Shown: one piece after another, positions 46,674 to 55,772 of the stretch
Layout of the letters: every line of letters starts with the position of its first letter
Position numbering within the stretch: position 1 is the first letter of the stretch
Origin: Ruegeria sp. SCSIO 43209
GTDB taxonomy: Bacteria > Pseudomonadota > Alphaproteobacteria > Rhodobacterales > Rhodobacteraceae
Assembly: GCF_019904295.1 (NCBI RefSeq)
Contig: NZ_CP065359.1
Location: forward strand, 2,133,001 to 2,197,000
Length of the DNA stretch: 64,000 nucleotides
Reading direction: 5' to 3'
Notes under the pieces: model-generated
Database searches by the model: none
What the model saw: only the letters and a program-made list of their open reading frames with translations
Told to the model about the DNA's origin: nothing
Position numbers and translations under genes: made by a program

Positions 46674-49600
46674 TCAACCAGCAGCCAGACGTCGCTTTTC
46701 TTCACGGTTGAAAAACAACATGTAGAAGACAGGTGCGGCAACCATGGTCAGGATCGTGGCAAAGGCCAGACCGCCCATGATTGTGACTGCCATGGACACA
46801 AAGAACGCATCCGTCAGAAGCGGTGCCATACCCAGAATCGTCGTGATCGCCGCCAACATTACCGGGCGCAGACGCGAGACAGAGGCTTCAACAATCGCAG
46901 GACGCAGGGCTTTGCCAGTGGCGCGGACCAGATCGATTTCTTCGACCAGTACAATGCCGTTCTTGATCAGCATCCCTGACAGACTTAACAGCCCCAACAG
47001 CGCTGTGAAGGTGAAGGGCAGGCCTGTTCCAAGCAGACCGATAACCACGCCATTTACGGACATCGGGACCAATAGCCAGATGATGACCGGTTGCCGGATA
47101 GCATTGAACAGCAATACGGAAATCAACACCATAATCAGCAAGCTCAGCGGCAACTGCCGCCCAAGGCTGGCCTGCGCGTCGCCTGAATCCTCGAACTCGC
47201 CCCCCCATTCCATACGATAGCCGATCGGCAGTTCCATCGCTTCAATGGCACTGCGTACTTCGGAGTGGACCTGCGCGGCGGTCATGTCAGGGGGGATGTC
47301 CGCGCCAACGGTGATGGTCAAAACCCGGTCGCGGCGATGAACCAGCGTATTGAGCGCCTTGTATTCGAACCCATCCACCATCTGCTCGATTGGAACGAAA
47401 CGTTCCGACTGATCGGAGTAAACCACCTGATCGACGATCGAATAGTCCCCATCCGCCGGACGGCGCAAGATGATCGGGATCTGGCGGTCGCGCTCGCGCA
47501 AAACGCCGCCCGTGATGCCATCGGTCGAAAACTGCAACGTAGCCGCAATGTCTTCGCGCGATACGCCTGCTGTTTGGGCGCGCTCCGTGGCATAGATCGG
47601 CTGCACGGCCAATTCCTGCTCACGCCAGTCGTGATGCACATGTAGCGCATTCGGAGATGCGGCTGACATGCGCTGTACCGCTTCTTCGGCCAGTTGACGC
47701 AGAACAACCGGATCACTACCCGAGAACCGAGCCTGGATTGGATCGCCGCCACCGGGACCAAAAATCAGGCGTTTGGTGCGGAACTCGCCTTCGGGGAACT
47801 GGGCTGAACCGAACTCCTCAAGATCGGCTTGCAAGGCAGGAATGTCGTCCAAAGACTCGGTGCGGATGATCATATGTCCATAGCTTGGGTTTGGCTTCTC
47901 GGCAGCGTAGGTCAACATGAACCGCGTGGCACCCTGCCCGACGAATGTGGCAACCGAGACGACGTCATCACGTTCGGCCAGCCAGTCCTCGAATACGGCC
48001 ATATCTTCCGCCGTGCGGGCGATCGGCGTGCCTTGTGGCAGCTTGTAGTGCACGAAGAACAACGGCGTGTTCGAGTTTGGGAAGAATTGCTGTTTCATCA
48101 GTCCAAAGCCCGCAAAACAGACGACTGTGACCCCGATCAACCCGGCCACTACCAGCCATCGGAACCGAAGCGCCCAGTTCAAGATTGCACCGTAGACGCG
48201 GAACAGGATGCCGCCATAGGCATCCACCTCACCCACTTTGCCCTGCTTGAAGAAATAGTGCCCAAGCAAAGGTGTCACCGTGATGGCCAGAACCCAGCTC
48301 AGCAGTAGTGAAATGCCGATCACGGCAAATAACGAGAACAGGAATTCCCCGGTCGCGTCAGGACTGAGCCCGATCCCGGCGAAAGCCATGATCCCGATCA
48401 CCGTCGCGCCCAGAAGTGGGATCTGCGTTTTTGACGCAACCTCTTCCGCAGCATCGCGCGAGGATTTTCCCCGCAACATCGAAATCTGCATTCCTTCGGC
48501 CACCACGATGGCGTTGTCGACCAGCATCCCCATGGCGATGATCAGAGCGCCCAGCGAGATCCGTTCCATCTCGATCGAGAACATCGACATGAAGAGCAAA
48601 GTACCCACAACGGTCAGCAACAAGGTGGACCCAACGACAATTGCGGCGCGCCAGCCCATGAAAATGCCCAGAACCGCAACCACGATGTTGACTGACATGG
48701 CGAGGTTCAGCAGGAAGGCGTTCGAGGCCTCATCGACAACAACATGCTGCTGATAGATGGGCAGGATTTCGACACCAAAGGGGATTTCGGAATCCAGTTC
48801 GGCCAGTTTGGCATCTGCACGCTGCCCGACTTCGACGATGTTTTCAGTGGCCAGCCCAGCGATACCCAGCGTGAAAGCTTCAGCGCCGTTGAATCGGATC
48901 ATGATATCGGGATCATTCTGCCGCCCGCGATAGACATCTGACATATCAAACAGATTGATCACCTGCCCCTGCGATCCAACCGACAGGCCGGCGATCGCCG
49001 ACACGCTGTCCGAGCCCTCGGCCGTCAAGATCGTGGTGCGGTCACTATTGGATCGCAGCGAACCCGAGGCGTTGACAGAGTCCGCGTTTGCGATAGCTTC
49101 GTTGATCGCCTGCAGCGGAACGTTCTGATTGACCGAGATCGACAGGTCCGGCTCAATAAAGATCGCCTCATCCGGCAAACCCTGAACCTCGACATCTGCA
49201 ACACCGCTTACCGTCAGCAATTCGCGGCGAAGGAAGGTCGCCAGTTCGTGCTTCTCGGCGTCAGAAAACCCTTCTGCCGTAACGGCATAGAACAGGCCGA
49301 ACACATCCCCGAACCCGTCATTCACATAAGGCGCACCCACGCCCGAAGGCAGACCGCGTGCTGCATCGCGCACCTTGGCGCGCAGACGGGTCCAGATGTC
49401 GGGCAACTCACTGCCGTCATAGGTGGATTTAATCTCAACCTCGATCAGCGACTGTCCCGGCTGGTTGACCGAGGTGATGACATCCACCTCGCCCATCTGC
49501 TGAATGGCAGATTCCAGCGGTTCTGAAACCTCCAGCGCCACCTGTTCGGCAGTCGCACCGGGATATTGCGTGGCGATCACCGCCTGTTTGATGGTGAAGG

Positions 49601-49715
49601 CCGGGTCTTCAAGGCGACCTAGCGACGTGAAACCCCAAATGCCGCCGAACAGGGCAATCAGGATGAACAGCCACGTATAGAGAGGCCGGTCGATCGAAGC
49701 GCGTGCGATGCTCAT
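46674..49715 (-). CDS. RND efflux transporter, permease subunit
   Basis: A 1013-residue inner-membrane pump with the 12-helix RND plan and two large periplasmic loops. Conserved helix 4 residues are in LGALIIAMGMLVDNAIVVAEG (split near residues 390-410), with the two Asp-type proton relay position shown by the single Asp there. TM-flanking motifs such as LSGMLIKNGIVLVEEID near the end are typical. It belongs to the HAE1-like drug/solvent group. It follows the adaptor gene by 10 bases. Start is ATG 49715. Outer-membrane partner is not encoded here. Confidence 0.92.
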   Translation of the reverse strand: MSIARASIDRPLYTWLFILIALFGGIWGFTSLGRLEDPAFTIKQAVIATQYPGATAEQVALEVSEPLESAIQQMGEVDVITSVNQPGQSLIEVEIKSTYDGSELPDIWTRLRAKVRDAARGLPSGVGAPYVNDGFGDVFGLFYAVTAEGFSDAEKHELATFLRRELLTVSGVADVEVQGLPDEAIFIEPDLSISVNQNVPLQAINEAIANADSVNASGSLRSNSDRTTILTAEGSDSVSAIAGLSVGSQGQVINLFDMSDVYRGRQNDPDIMIRFNGAEAFTLGIAGLATENIVEVGQRADAKLAELDSEIPFGVEILPIYQQHVVVDEASNAFLLNLAMSVNIVVAVLGIFMGWRAAIVVGSTLLLTVVGTLLFMSMFSIEMERISLGALIIAMGMLVDNAIVVAEGMQISMLRGKSSRDAAEEVASKTQIPLLGATVIGIMAFAGIGLSPDATGEFLFSLFAVIGISLLLSWVLAITVTPLLGHYFFKQGKVGEVDAYGGILFRVYGAILNWALRFRWLVVAGLIGVTVVCFAGFGLMKQQFFPNSNTPLFFVHYKLPQGTPIARTAEDMAVFEDWLAERDDVVSVATFVGQGATRFMLTYAAEKPNPSYGHMIIRTESLDDIPALQADLEEFGSAQFPEGEFRTKRLIFGPGGGDPIQARFSGSDPVVLRQLAEEAVQRMSAASPNALHVHHDWREQELAVQPIYATERAQTAGVSREDIAATLQFSTDGITGGVLRERDRQIPIILRRPADGDYSIVDQVVYSDQSERFVPIEQMVDGFEYKALNTLVHRRDRVLTITVGADIPPDMTAAQVHSEVRSAIEAMELPIGYRMEWGGEFEDSGDAQASLGRQLPLSLLIMVLISVLLFNAIRQPVIIWLLVPMSVNGVVIGLLGTGLPFTFTALLGLLSLSGMLIKNGIVLVEEIDLVRATGKALRPAIVEASVSRLRPVMLAAITTILGMAPLLTDAFFVSMAVTIMGGLAFATILTMVAAPVFYMLFFNREEKRRLAAG

Positions 49716-49725
49716 GAAACCGCCC

Positions 49726-50763
49726 TCAGTTCGAGAAGCCGACAAAGCGGCGGACAGTTTGACCATTGGTCAATGCACCCCCACCCGCGACGACGATTTC
49801 TTCGCCATCGGTCAGGCCGGTCAGCACGCGGACATCGCCGCTCTGCGTAGGTTCTACAGTCACGGGAACCCGGCGGACGGTGCCTTCGTCGGCGCCAGCC
49901 GGCGAGAAGACCAGAACGCCCAGCGCGCCGCTGGCATCAGCAACTACAGCCGTTGGCGGGATGATGATACCGGTGCGTTCATCCTGCACCTGCACCGTGA
50001 CGGTTACGGAGGAACCGGGAAGAATCTGCAATCCCTCCGGCGGTGTCAAACCGAACTGGATGCGAAAGGTCTGGCCCACGCTTGAGGATTCAGCATCGAA
50101 TTCCCTTATTTCCAGCGGAAAGATCTCATCGCTGACAGGGAACTTGGCAGTAATCGTGATGTCGTCCTGCTGTCCGGACCGCTGAAATAGGATTTCGGGC
50201 ACATCCACCTCGATACGCAGTTCAGACATATCGTGAATCCGCACGATCGGAGTACCCGCAGAAACAGTTGTAAACGCCTCAACTGCACGGCTTGAAACCA
50301 GCGCGTCGAACGGAGCGGTCAGCGTCGCATGCTCCAGTTCATATTCTGCATCTCGAACAGCAATCGCAGCCAATTGCGCAGCTGTTTCGGCATCATCGAC
50401 GGCAACCTGGCTGGCTGCGGTTCCACGCAGACGCGACAGGCGGGCGAGTGTTCGATCCGCCTGATCTTTTTGCAAGCGCGTCCGGTCGCGCTGCAGTTCG
50501 AACGGTTCCTGATCGAGACGGGCAATCAGTTCACCCTTGGGGATCACAAAACCTTCGGTCACAGGCATCTCGACGATCTGCCCCGCGACCTGAAACGCCA
50601 GATCAACGGTCTGGCGCGCGGCGATCCGCCCAAAGAACTGGCGCGAAAAGCCGGGTGAAGTTTCGCTGACCTGCATCAGTTTCACAGGCTTAGCGGGCTC
50701 TTGCGCCATGGCAGGCGCAGTCAACAAGGACAGTGCGAGGCAAACAGAGGTCAGGAGTTTCAT
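49726..50763 (-). CDS. RND efflux periplasmic adaptor subunit
   Basis: A 345-residue membrane fusion protein with a signal peptide (MKLLTSVCLALSLLTAPAMA), a lipoyl-like domain (FQVAGQIVEMPVTEG), a helical hairpin (DQADRTLARLSRLRGTA) and beta-barrel domains. It links the pump to an outer-membrane channel. Its start overlaps the marR stop by 4 bases (ATGA). Confidence 0.93.
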   Translation of the reverse strand: MKLLTSVCLALSLLTAPAMAQEPAKPVKLMQVSETSPGFSRQFFGRIAARQTVDLAFQVAGQIVEMPVTEGFVIPKGELIARLDQEPFELQRDRTRLQKDQADRTLARLSRLRGTAASQVAVDDAETAAQLAAIAVRDAEYELEHATLTAPFDALVSSRAVEAFTTVSAGTPIVRIHDMSELRIEVDVPEILFQRSGQQDDITITAKFPVSDEIFPLEIREFDAESSSVGQTFRIQFGLTPPEGLQILPGSSVTVTVQVQDERTGIIIPPTAVVADASGALGVLVFSPAGADEGTVRRVPVTVEPTQSGDVRVLTGLTDGEEIVVAGGGALTNGQTVRRFVGFSN

Positions 50764-51227
50764 TTCGTCAATCCCTCGGGAATTCCGGTTTTCAGAATGT
50801 TGTCACGGATTTTGTGAGCCAGCCGTGCGAACTCGGCGGTTTCTTCGGTGTTCAGACCCGATGCGCTGTGGAAAAGCTCACCCGCCACGGCCACCAGCAT
50901 ATTGCGGGCCTCTTCGCCCTGTTCGGTCAGCACCAAAAGCCAGGCGCGACGGTCTTCGGGATCACGCTGTCGGGTCAGGTGCCCCGCCAGTTCAAGTGCA
51001 TCGGCGGTCGCCGTAATCGTTGACGGCACTGTCAACATATCTGCGGCCAGCACTCCCATACGTTTGGGCACATCGAGCTTGATTAGCATGTGGCATTCCT
51101 GATGGCTCAGGTCTGTTTCGATGCTGTCAAAGCTCTCTTCCAGTTTCCAATAAAGCGCGTAGACCCCCATCATCGCCTGAATCTCAGGGCTGAGGCGTCC
51201 TAACCGCATGCTGATATCGTCTGACAT
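50760..51227 (-). CDS. MarR family transcriptional regulator
   Basis: A 155-residue winged-helix protein. The recognition region (MGVLAADMLTVPSTITATADALEL) and wing (RQRDPEDRRAWLLVLTEQG) are typical of MarR. It is first in an operon with the pump genes, so it is inferred to be their ligand-released repressor. A palindrome lies about 35 bases upstream. Confidence 0.9.
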   Translation of the reverse strand: MSDDISMRLGRLSPEIQAMMGVYALYWKLEESFDSIETDLSHQECHMLIKLDVPKRMGVLAADMLTVPSTITATADALELAGHLTRQRDPEDRRAWLLVLTEQGEEARNMLVAVAGELFHSASGLNTEETAEFARLAHKIRDNILKTGIPEGLTK

Positions 51228-51260
51228 GAATCTTTTCCGTGCGAGTCGCGGCGAAATATA

Positions 51261-51291
51261 CTTCGAATTTTGAACTATTCAAGTTATGAAG
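51261..51291. promoter_or_regulatory. 31-bp imperfect palindrome upstream of marR, candidate operator
   Basis: TTGAA-CTA-TTCAA (5-bp arms, 51270-51282) lies inside coaxial outer arms CTTC (51261-51264) and GAAG (51288-51291). Size and position fit a MarR dimer site controlling the efflux operon, and possibly the divergent KAS III gene. Confidence 0.5.
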
Positions 51292-51381
51292 CGAGAGGCG
51301 ATACATTCCCTTGGGTCAACACATCTTGATCAATACTAATAGGGACTGCATTTTGTGCAGATCATGAACTCAGGGCCAGCC

Positions 51382-52506
51382 ATGTACACTCCTGCCATCA
51401 CCGGGACTGGTGTCTATACACCAGAAAACATCATCACCAACGCCGAATTGGTGGAAGCGTTCAATGCCTATGCCGACCGGATGAACGTCGAAAACGCGGA
51501 TGCGATTGCAGCGGGCGACATGGAACCGATGCAGCATTCCTCGGAAGAGTTCATCCTGAAGGCCTCAGGGATCGAAAACCGGTATGTGATGGACAAGACC
51601 GGTGTTTTGAACCCCGAGATCATGCATCCCGCGCTGCGCCAGCGTAGCGACGACGAGCCTGGGATCATGACCGAGATGGCGGTGGATGCGTGCCTTAAGG
51701 CGCTAGCACAAGCGGGGCGCAGCGCCGAGGATGTCGATTTGGTGATCTGCGCCGCTTCGAACCATGAACGTGCTTATCCTGCAATTGCGATCGAGATTCA
51801 GCAGGCACTGGGGATCAGCGGATTCGGGTTTGACATGAACGTGGCCTGTTCCTCGGCCACATTCGGCATTCAGGCGGCGGCGGATATGGTGCGCTCGGGC
51901 TCGGTCCGGGCGGCGCTGGTCGTCAACCCCGAGATCTGCTCGGGTCATCTCGAGTGGCGCGACCGGGATTGCCATTTCATATTTGGCGATGTCGCGACCG
52001 CGACGCTGATCGAGCGAATCGAAGACGCTCAAGGCCCACATTTCGAGATTGTCTCGACCCGGTGCGCAACTGTGTTTTCCAACAATATCCGCAACAACAA
52101 CGGCTTCCTCCGCCGATCGCGCCCCGATGGTCTGGTGGATCGCCGCGACATGCAGTTCATGCAGAATGGTCGCAAGGTGTTCAAAGAGGTCCTGCCCATG
52201 GTCAGCAAACATATCAGCGACCATATGCAGGCAGAGGGCATCAGTAGTGATGATCTCAAACGCCTCTGGCTGCATCAGGCCAACAAGACGATGAACGACT
52301 TCATCGGTAAGAAGGTTCTGGGGCGTGAGCCCGAACCGGGTGAGCAACCCAACATTCTGCAGGACTACGCCAATACCTCATCCGCCGGGTCGATTATCGC
52401 CTTCTCAAAGCATTCCGATGATCTGGATGCGGGCGATGTGGGCCTGATTTGTTCGTTCGGAGCCGGGTATTCGGTGGGTTCCGTGATCGTCAAACGGCAT
52501 CAATAA
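51382..52506 (+). CDS. beta-Ketoacyl-ACP synthase III, PA3286 type
   Basis: A 374-residue thiolase-fold enzyme. The catalytic Cys is in NVACSSATFG (near residue 155), with His in WLHQANKTMND (near 300) and Asn in DYANTSSAGS (near 335). The N-terminus (ITGTGVYTPENIITN) and FGFDMNVACS region resemble the Pseudomonas aeruginosa PA3286 enzyme, which feeds octanoyl-CoA from beta-oxidation into fatty acid synthesis. The same substrate is an inference here. Start is likely ATG 51382; GTG 51355 and ATG 51364 are alternatives. Divergent from the marR operon. Confidence 0.85.
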   Translation: MYTPAITGTGVYTPENIITNAELVEAFNAYADRMNVENADAIAAGDMEPMQHSSEEFILKASGIENRYVMDKTGVLNPEIMHPALRQRSDDEPGIMTEMAVDACLKALAQAGRSAEDVDLVICAASNHERAYPAIAIEIQQALGISGFGFDMNVACSSATFGIQAAADMVRSGSVRAALVVNPEICSGHLEWRDRDCHFIFGDVATATLIERIEDAQGPHFEIVSTRCATVFSNNIRNNNGFLRRSRPDGLVDRRDMQFMQNGRKVFKEVLPMVSKHISDHMQAEGISSDDLKRLWLHQANKTMNDFIGKKVLGREPEPGEQPNILQDYANTSSAGSIIAFSKHSDDLDAGDVGLICSFGAGYSVGSVIVKRHQ

Positions 52507-52663
52507 GCGCGCGCCTTAACTGCGCTGCTGGAATCGCTGCAAGACCAAACCGCTTTCTCAAGAATTATTCAGACGGGCTCAACCGCTCCTTCATCTCTGA
52601 CCGACACATCGAGATCCGGATGCCCTGCGCATCCGAGTGATGTAGTTATGGGAGCCCGCTGTT

Positions 52664-53308
52664 ATGGGAAATAATACTCGCGTTGGACTGGCCGCCTTGG
52701 TCGCCGCACCTTTCATTGGGGTCATGGCGACCGGCGCGGCAATCGCAGAACCGCAAACCTGTACAGTCAACACCGCGCGTGTTGCCGCCAATGAAGGCGA
52801 TTTTGACACGCTCTGCAGCTGTTCGCAGGTAACGCGAGGGTTTGTATCACATCTGCAAAATCGTTCTGATTTTGCTTCGATCCTGCAGAACACTTCGGCG
52901 CAATGCCCCGGTCTGACTCAGTTGTTGAGCGATCTGCCCACTGCGTCGATCTCTAACACGAATGCCGGGGAAGATCGCAGCAGCGATCCATCCTCCAACT
53001 CGGGTGACGCAAACGGAAGCGGAAGTTCGGACAACAGTGGAGGTAGCCCAGGCAACAGCGGAGGAAACTCTGGCGGCAGTAGTGATCCGGGTGATGACGG
53101 AAACAGTCCAGGCGACGGTGGAGGCAAAGGTGGCCACGGCGGCGGCGACAAACCTGGTAAAGGAGGCGGCAAAGGCGGTCACGGCGGAGGTGACAAACCC
53201 GGTAAAAGCGGTGGCAAAGGTGGTCACCACGGGGGTGACAAGCCCGGAAAAGGCGGTGGCAAGGGAGGTGACAAGCCCGACAAAGGTGGGGGAAAGGGTA
53301 GTAAGTAA
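52664..53308 (+). CDS. Secreted Gly/Lys/His-rich repeat protein
   Basis: A 214-residue protein with a signal peptide ending near AIAEP (residue 29). A 75-residue conserved-looking part with four Cys (QTCTVN, LCSCSQ, QCPGLT) follows. Then a Ser/Gly/Asn/Asp linker (about residues 105-150), and a Gly/Lys/His/Asp-rich tail built on a 15-residue unit containing GGGKGGH and GGGDKPGK. The tail could bind metals, nucleic acid or polysaccharide; function is not known. Start ATG at 52664. Confidence 0.7.
   Translation: MGNNTRVGLAALVAAPFIGVMATGAAIAEPQTCTVNTARVAANEGDFDTLCSCSQVTRGFVSHLQNRSDFASILQNTSAQCPGLTQLLSDLPTASISNTNAGEDRSSDPSSNSGDANGSGSSDNSGGSPGNSGGNSGGSSDPGDDGNSPGDGGGKGGHGGGDKPGKGGGKGGHGGGDKPGKSGGKGGHHGGDKPGKGGGKGGDKPDKGGGKGSK
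53117..53284 (+). repeat. 45-bp tandem coding repeats
   Basis: Three 45-bp units lie at 53117-53161, 53162-53206 and 53207-53251, with a shortened fourth of 33 bp at 53252-53284. Each encodes the Gly/Lys/His/Asp unit of the secreted protein. Synonymous drift between units shows that the protein repeat is under selection, not a recent duplication. Confidence 0.8.
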
Positions 53309-53429
53309 CCCGAAACCAAGACAGAAATGAAAGGATCTGTGCCGCGTGAGTGGCCCAGGTCCCATTATTGGCCGCGAATGGGGACGACTTACCGAGATAG
53401 CGCTCTCCCATTTGCCCTGTGCGGGACAG

Positions 53430-53891
53430 TCAGCTAACGCTTTCTTCTTCCAGGTGTAGCTTCATCTCAATCAGCACCTGCTGCAGCATACTGGTTTCTT
53501 TCAACAGTCGCTTCGCCTCGTTCACCGTGATGATGCCATCTTCTATCGCCGACTGATATTCCGTCATCAGCATGGCAAACCGCTGGCTCAGCGCAATGAC
53601 ATCGGAATTTACCCCGCCCGTACGTGGGCTGTCCGAGTTTCGTCCATCGTAAGAAAGCGTGATATTCTTCAAATCCGCCAATGCCGCAGTCACGTGCGGA
53701 TAGGCAGCCGCGTTTTCCAACCGGGCAACAGCATCCACCGGCATGAACCGGTCAGCATGTTCTGCGTTGTCTGAATAGTACCTGCCCAGCGTGGCTTTGG
53801 ATTTCCCGGTAATCTCGCACGCGGCTTCGATTCCGACATCCTTAACCAATGCCTCGGTATGCTTTTTCAGATAGGCCCCGATATCTGCCAT
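53430..53891 (-). CDS. HTH-like protein of unknown function
   Basis: A 153-residue soluble protein starting MADIGAYLKKHTEALVKD. Residues about 20-40 (EAACEITGKSKATLGRYYSD) look like a helix-turn-helix, and the Ala-rich middle and charged C-terminal helices (EAKRLLKETSMLQQVLIEM) could dimerise. Similar proteins occur near phage or mobile genes, but none are here. The start ATG 53891 follows AAGGG; a longer in-frame start exists at 53966. Confidence 0.6.
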   Translation of the reverse strand: MADIGAYLKKHTEALVKDVGIEAACEITGKSKATLGRYYSDNAEHADRFMPVDAVARLENAAAYPHVTAALADLKNITLSYDGRNSDSPRTGGVNSDVIALSQRFAMLMTEYQSAIEDGIITVNEAKRLLKETSMLQQVLIEMKLHLEEESVS

Positions 53892-54246
53892 TTTGCTACC
53901 CTTGTTACCTGCGCCCTGCCCCCTCTGCCTGTCCATGCTGGGGGAAAGGGTAGGGAAATTTCCCATATTCGATTCATAATTGAAATGGCAATAATTGACT
54001 ATCCCTCAGATATGCAGGGATTTTGTGAGTGAGTGGCGGCCGTTCGAGCCGGTAAAGAGTGTATGCGGGGCAGGTTTTTAGCCTTGCATTGTATAGGCCA
54101 CTTGTAGGCCGACGACGCCACTGTCGCGAAGGCGAGGTAATCCATCCCCAAGAGCATTTGCTCAACCTCAGCTGTAGCGATGGTGGCGTCGATTTACCTC
54201 CATGAGACGGCTTGCCCAGGCAGCACATGCGAATTAGACCCACGGC
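53892..54246. other. 355-base interval without a recognised gene
   Basis: The region between the HTH-like gene and tdk is AT-richer in its left third. It contains the inverted repeat CGACGCCAC (54113-54121) and GTGGCGTCG (54183-54191) and a nested pair GAGGTAA/TTACCTC. No convincing ribosome site or conserved frame was found. It probably holds the tdk and HTH promoters. Confidence 0.4.
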
Positions 54247-54825
54247 ATGGCAAAGCTCTATTTCAACTATTCGACTATGAACGCGGGCAAATCGACCGTG
54301 TTGCTGCAGGCCTCGCATAACTATCGCGAACGCGGCATGGATACCTACCTGATGACAGCCGCCATTGACGGACGCGCCGGTGAGGGGCGGATCGCATCAA
54401 GAATCGGAATCTCGGAACGAGCGGACATGTTTCGTCCCGACGACAATGTGTTTGCCATGATCGAAAACCGCCTGACACAAGGGGGCATCGCCTGCGTATT
54501 CATTGATGAAGCCCAGTTTCTTTCGGAAGAGCAGGTCTGGCAACTTGCGCGCGCCGTAGATGATCTGAAGGTCCCAGTGTTGACCTACGGGTTGCGGGTG
54601 GATTTTCAGGGTAAACTATTCCCCGGGTCAGCAGCATTGTTGGCTCTGGCCGATGAGATGCGCGAAGTACGCACCATCTGCGAATGCGGGCGCAAGGCGA
54701 CGATGGTGATTCGTCAGGATGAAAACGGAAACGCCATCACTGAAGGTGCGCAGGTCCAGATTGGAGGGAACGAGACTTATGTCTCGCTCTGCCGCAAACA
54801 CTGGCGCGAGGCGGTGGGTTCCTAA
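54247..54825 (+). CDS. tdk: Thymidine kinase, type II
   Basis: A 192-residue enzyme phosphorylating thymidine with ATP. The P-loop is in STMNAGKSTVLL (residues 12-23), the Walker B-like motif is VFIDEAQFL (near residue 84) and four cysteines for zinc are in CECGRK and a later CRKH. Its stop overlaps the convergent dehydrogenase stop by 4 bases. Confidence 0.95.
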   Translation: MAKLYFNYSTMNAGKSTVLLQASHNYRERGMDTYLMTAAIDGRAGEGRIASRIGISERADMFRPDDNVFAMIENRLTQGGIACVFIDEAQFLSEEQVWQLARAVDDLKVPVLTYGLRVDFQGKLFPGSAALLALADEMREVRTICECGRKATMVIRQDENGNAITEGAQVQIGGNETYVSLCRKHWREAVGS

Positions 54826-55772
54826 ACCGGGTTGGGTAACGTTCGCCCGGCCACGAACGCCGCGACATTGTCCAACGCCATGTGACCCATATCGGTGCGC
54901 ACCTCTTCGGTCGCGGTGCCGAGGTGGGGCAGCAGAGTCACATTTCCCATGTCACACAAGGCCTGCGGCACCTTGGGCTCGAACTCGTAGACATCCAGTC
55001 CAGCGCCAGCAATCCGACCAGCATTAAGCGCTTGGATTAAGGCGGCTTCGTCCACAACTTCACCGCGCGCAATGTTTATCACAATGCCCGAGGGCTTCAT
55101 CGAAGCCAAAATCTGCGCGTTGACCAAGTGTCGTGTTTCAGCTCCTCCGGGGACGGCTATGACAAGAAAATCCACTGCCGCAGCTAATGCACTGAGATCC
55201 GGAATATACTCTGCTTGGAGGTCCAGCTGCTTTGGATTGCGTGATTGATAGGCAACGGTCATGTCGAATCCGAAATGACACCTCCGGGCAATGGCCTGAC
55301 CTATGCGGCCCATTCCGATGATGCCCACCTTTTTGCCGGTCACATGTTGGCCTAGCATCTGTGTAGGATGCCACCCCTGCCACTGGCCTGACCTGACCAA
55401 CCTTTCCCCCTCACCTGAACGGCGGGCCGTCGTGAGCAAAAGTGTCATGGCAACATCGGCGGTGGCATCGGTGACGGCACCCGGCGTGTTGGTTACCGCT
55501 ACCCCGGCAGCGTGCGCGGCGTCCACGTCGATATGATTGTACCCAACTCCGAAATTTGCCAGCAGTTTACAGCGAGGCTCTGGCACCTTAGCAAAGATCT
55601 CTGCCGAAAACTGATCGCCCAACGTTGGGACCACAACGTCAAACTCAGTCAGCGCCCGCAACATTTCTTCATGCGTCATAGGCGTGGTTTCACTGCGGAA
55701 TTCCACATCGAATTCGGCACGGGCGCGCACTTGCACAGCCGAAGTCATCGGTCGGGCAATCAGCAGTTTCAT
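54822..55772 (-). CDS. D-isomer-specific 2-hydroxyacid dehydrogenase
   Basis: A 316-residue NAD(P)-dependent enzyme. The Rossmann motif is GIIGMGRIGQAIARR (near residue 150), with active-site residues in NIARGEVVDEAAL (Arg near 233) and LPHLGTATEEVR (His near 281). It fits glyoxylate/hydroxypyruvate reductases. It begins at the csaA stop (TGATG) and closes a four-gene run with ybjN, proC and csaA. The exact acid cannot be told. Confidence 0.9.
   Translation of the reverse strand: MKLLIARPMTSAVQVRARAEFDVEFRSETTPMTHEEMLRALTEFDVVVPTLGDQFSAEIFAKVPEPRCKLLANFGVGYNHIDVDAAHAAGVAVTNTPGAVTDATADVAMTLLLTTARRSGEGERLVRSGQWQGWHPTQMLGQHVTGKKVGIIGMGRIGQAIARRCHFGFDMTVAYQSRNPKQLDLQAEYIPDLSALAAAVDFLVIAVPGGAETRHLVNAQILASMKPSGIVINIARGEVVDEAALIQALNAGRIAGAGLDVYEFEPKVPQALCDMGNVTLLPHLGTATEEVRTDMGHMALDNVAAFVAGRTLPNPV

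Noticed and set aside
53117..53284. Regular repeats that could suggest a CRISPR array
   Set aside because: Units are 45-bp in-frame tandem copies with no spacers and encode a Gly-rich protein.
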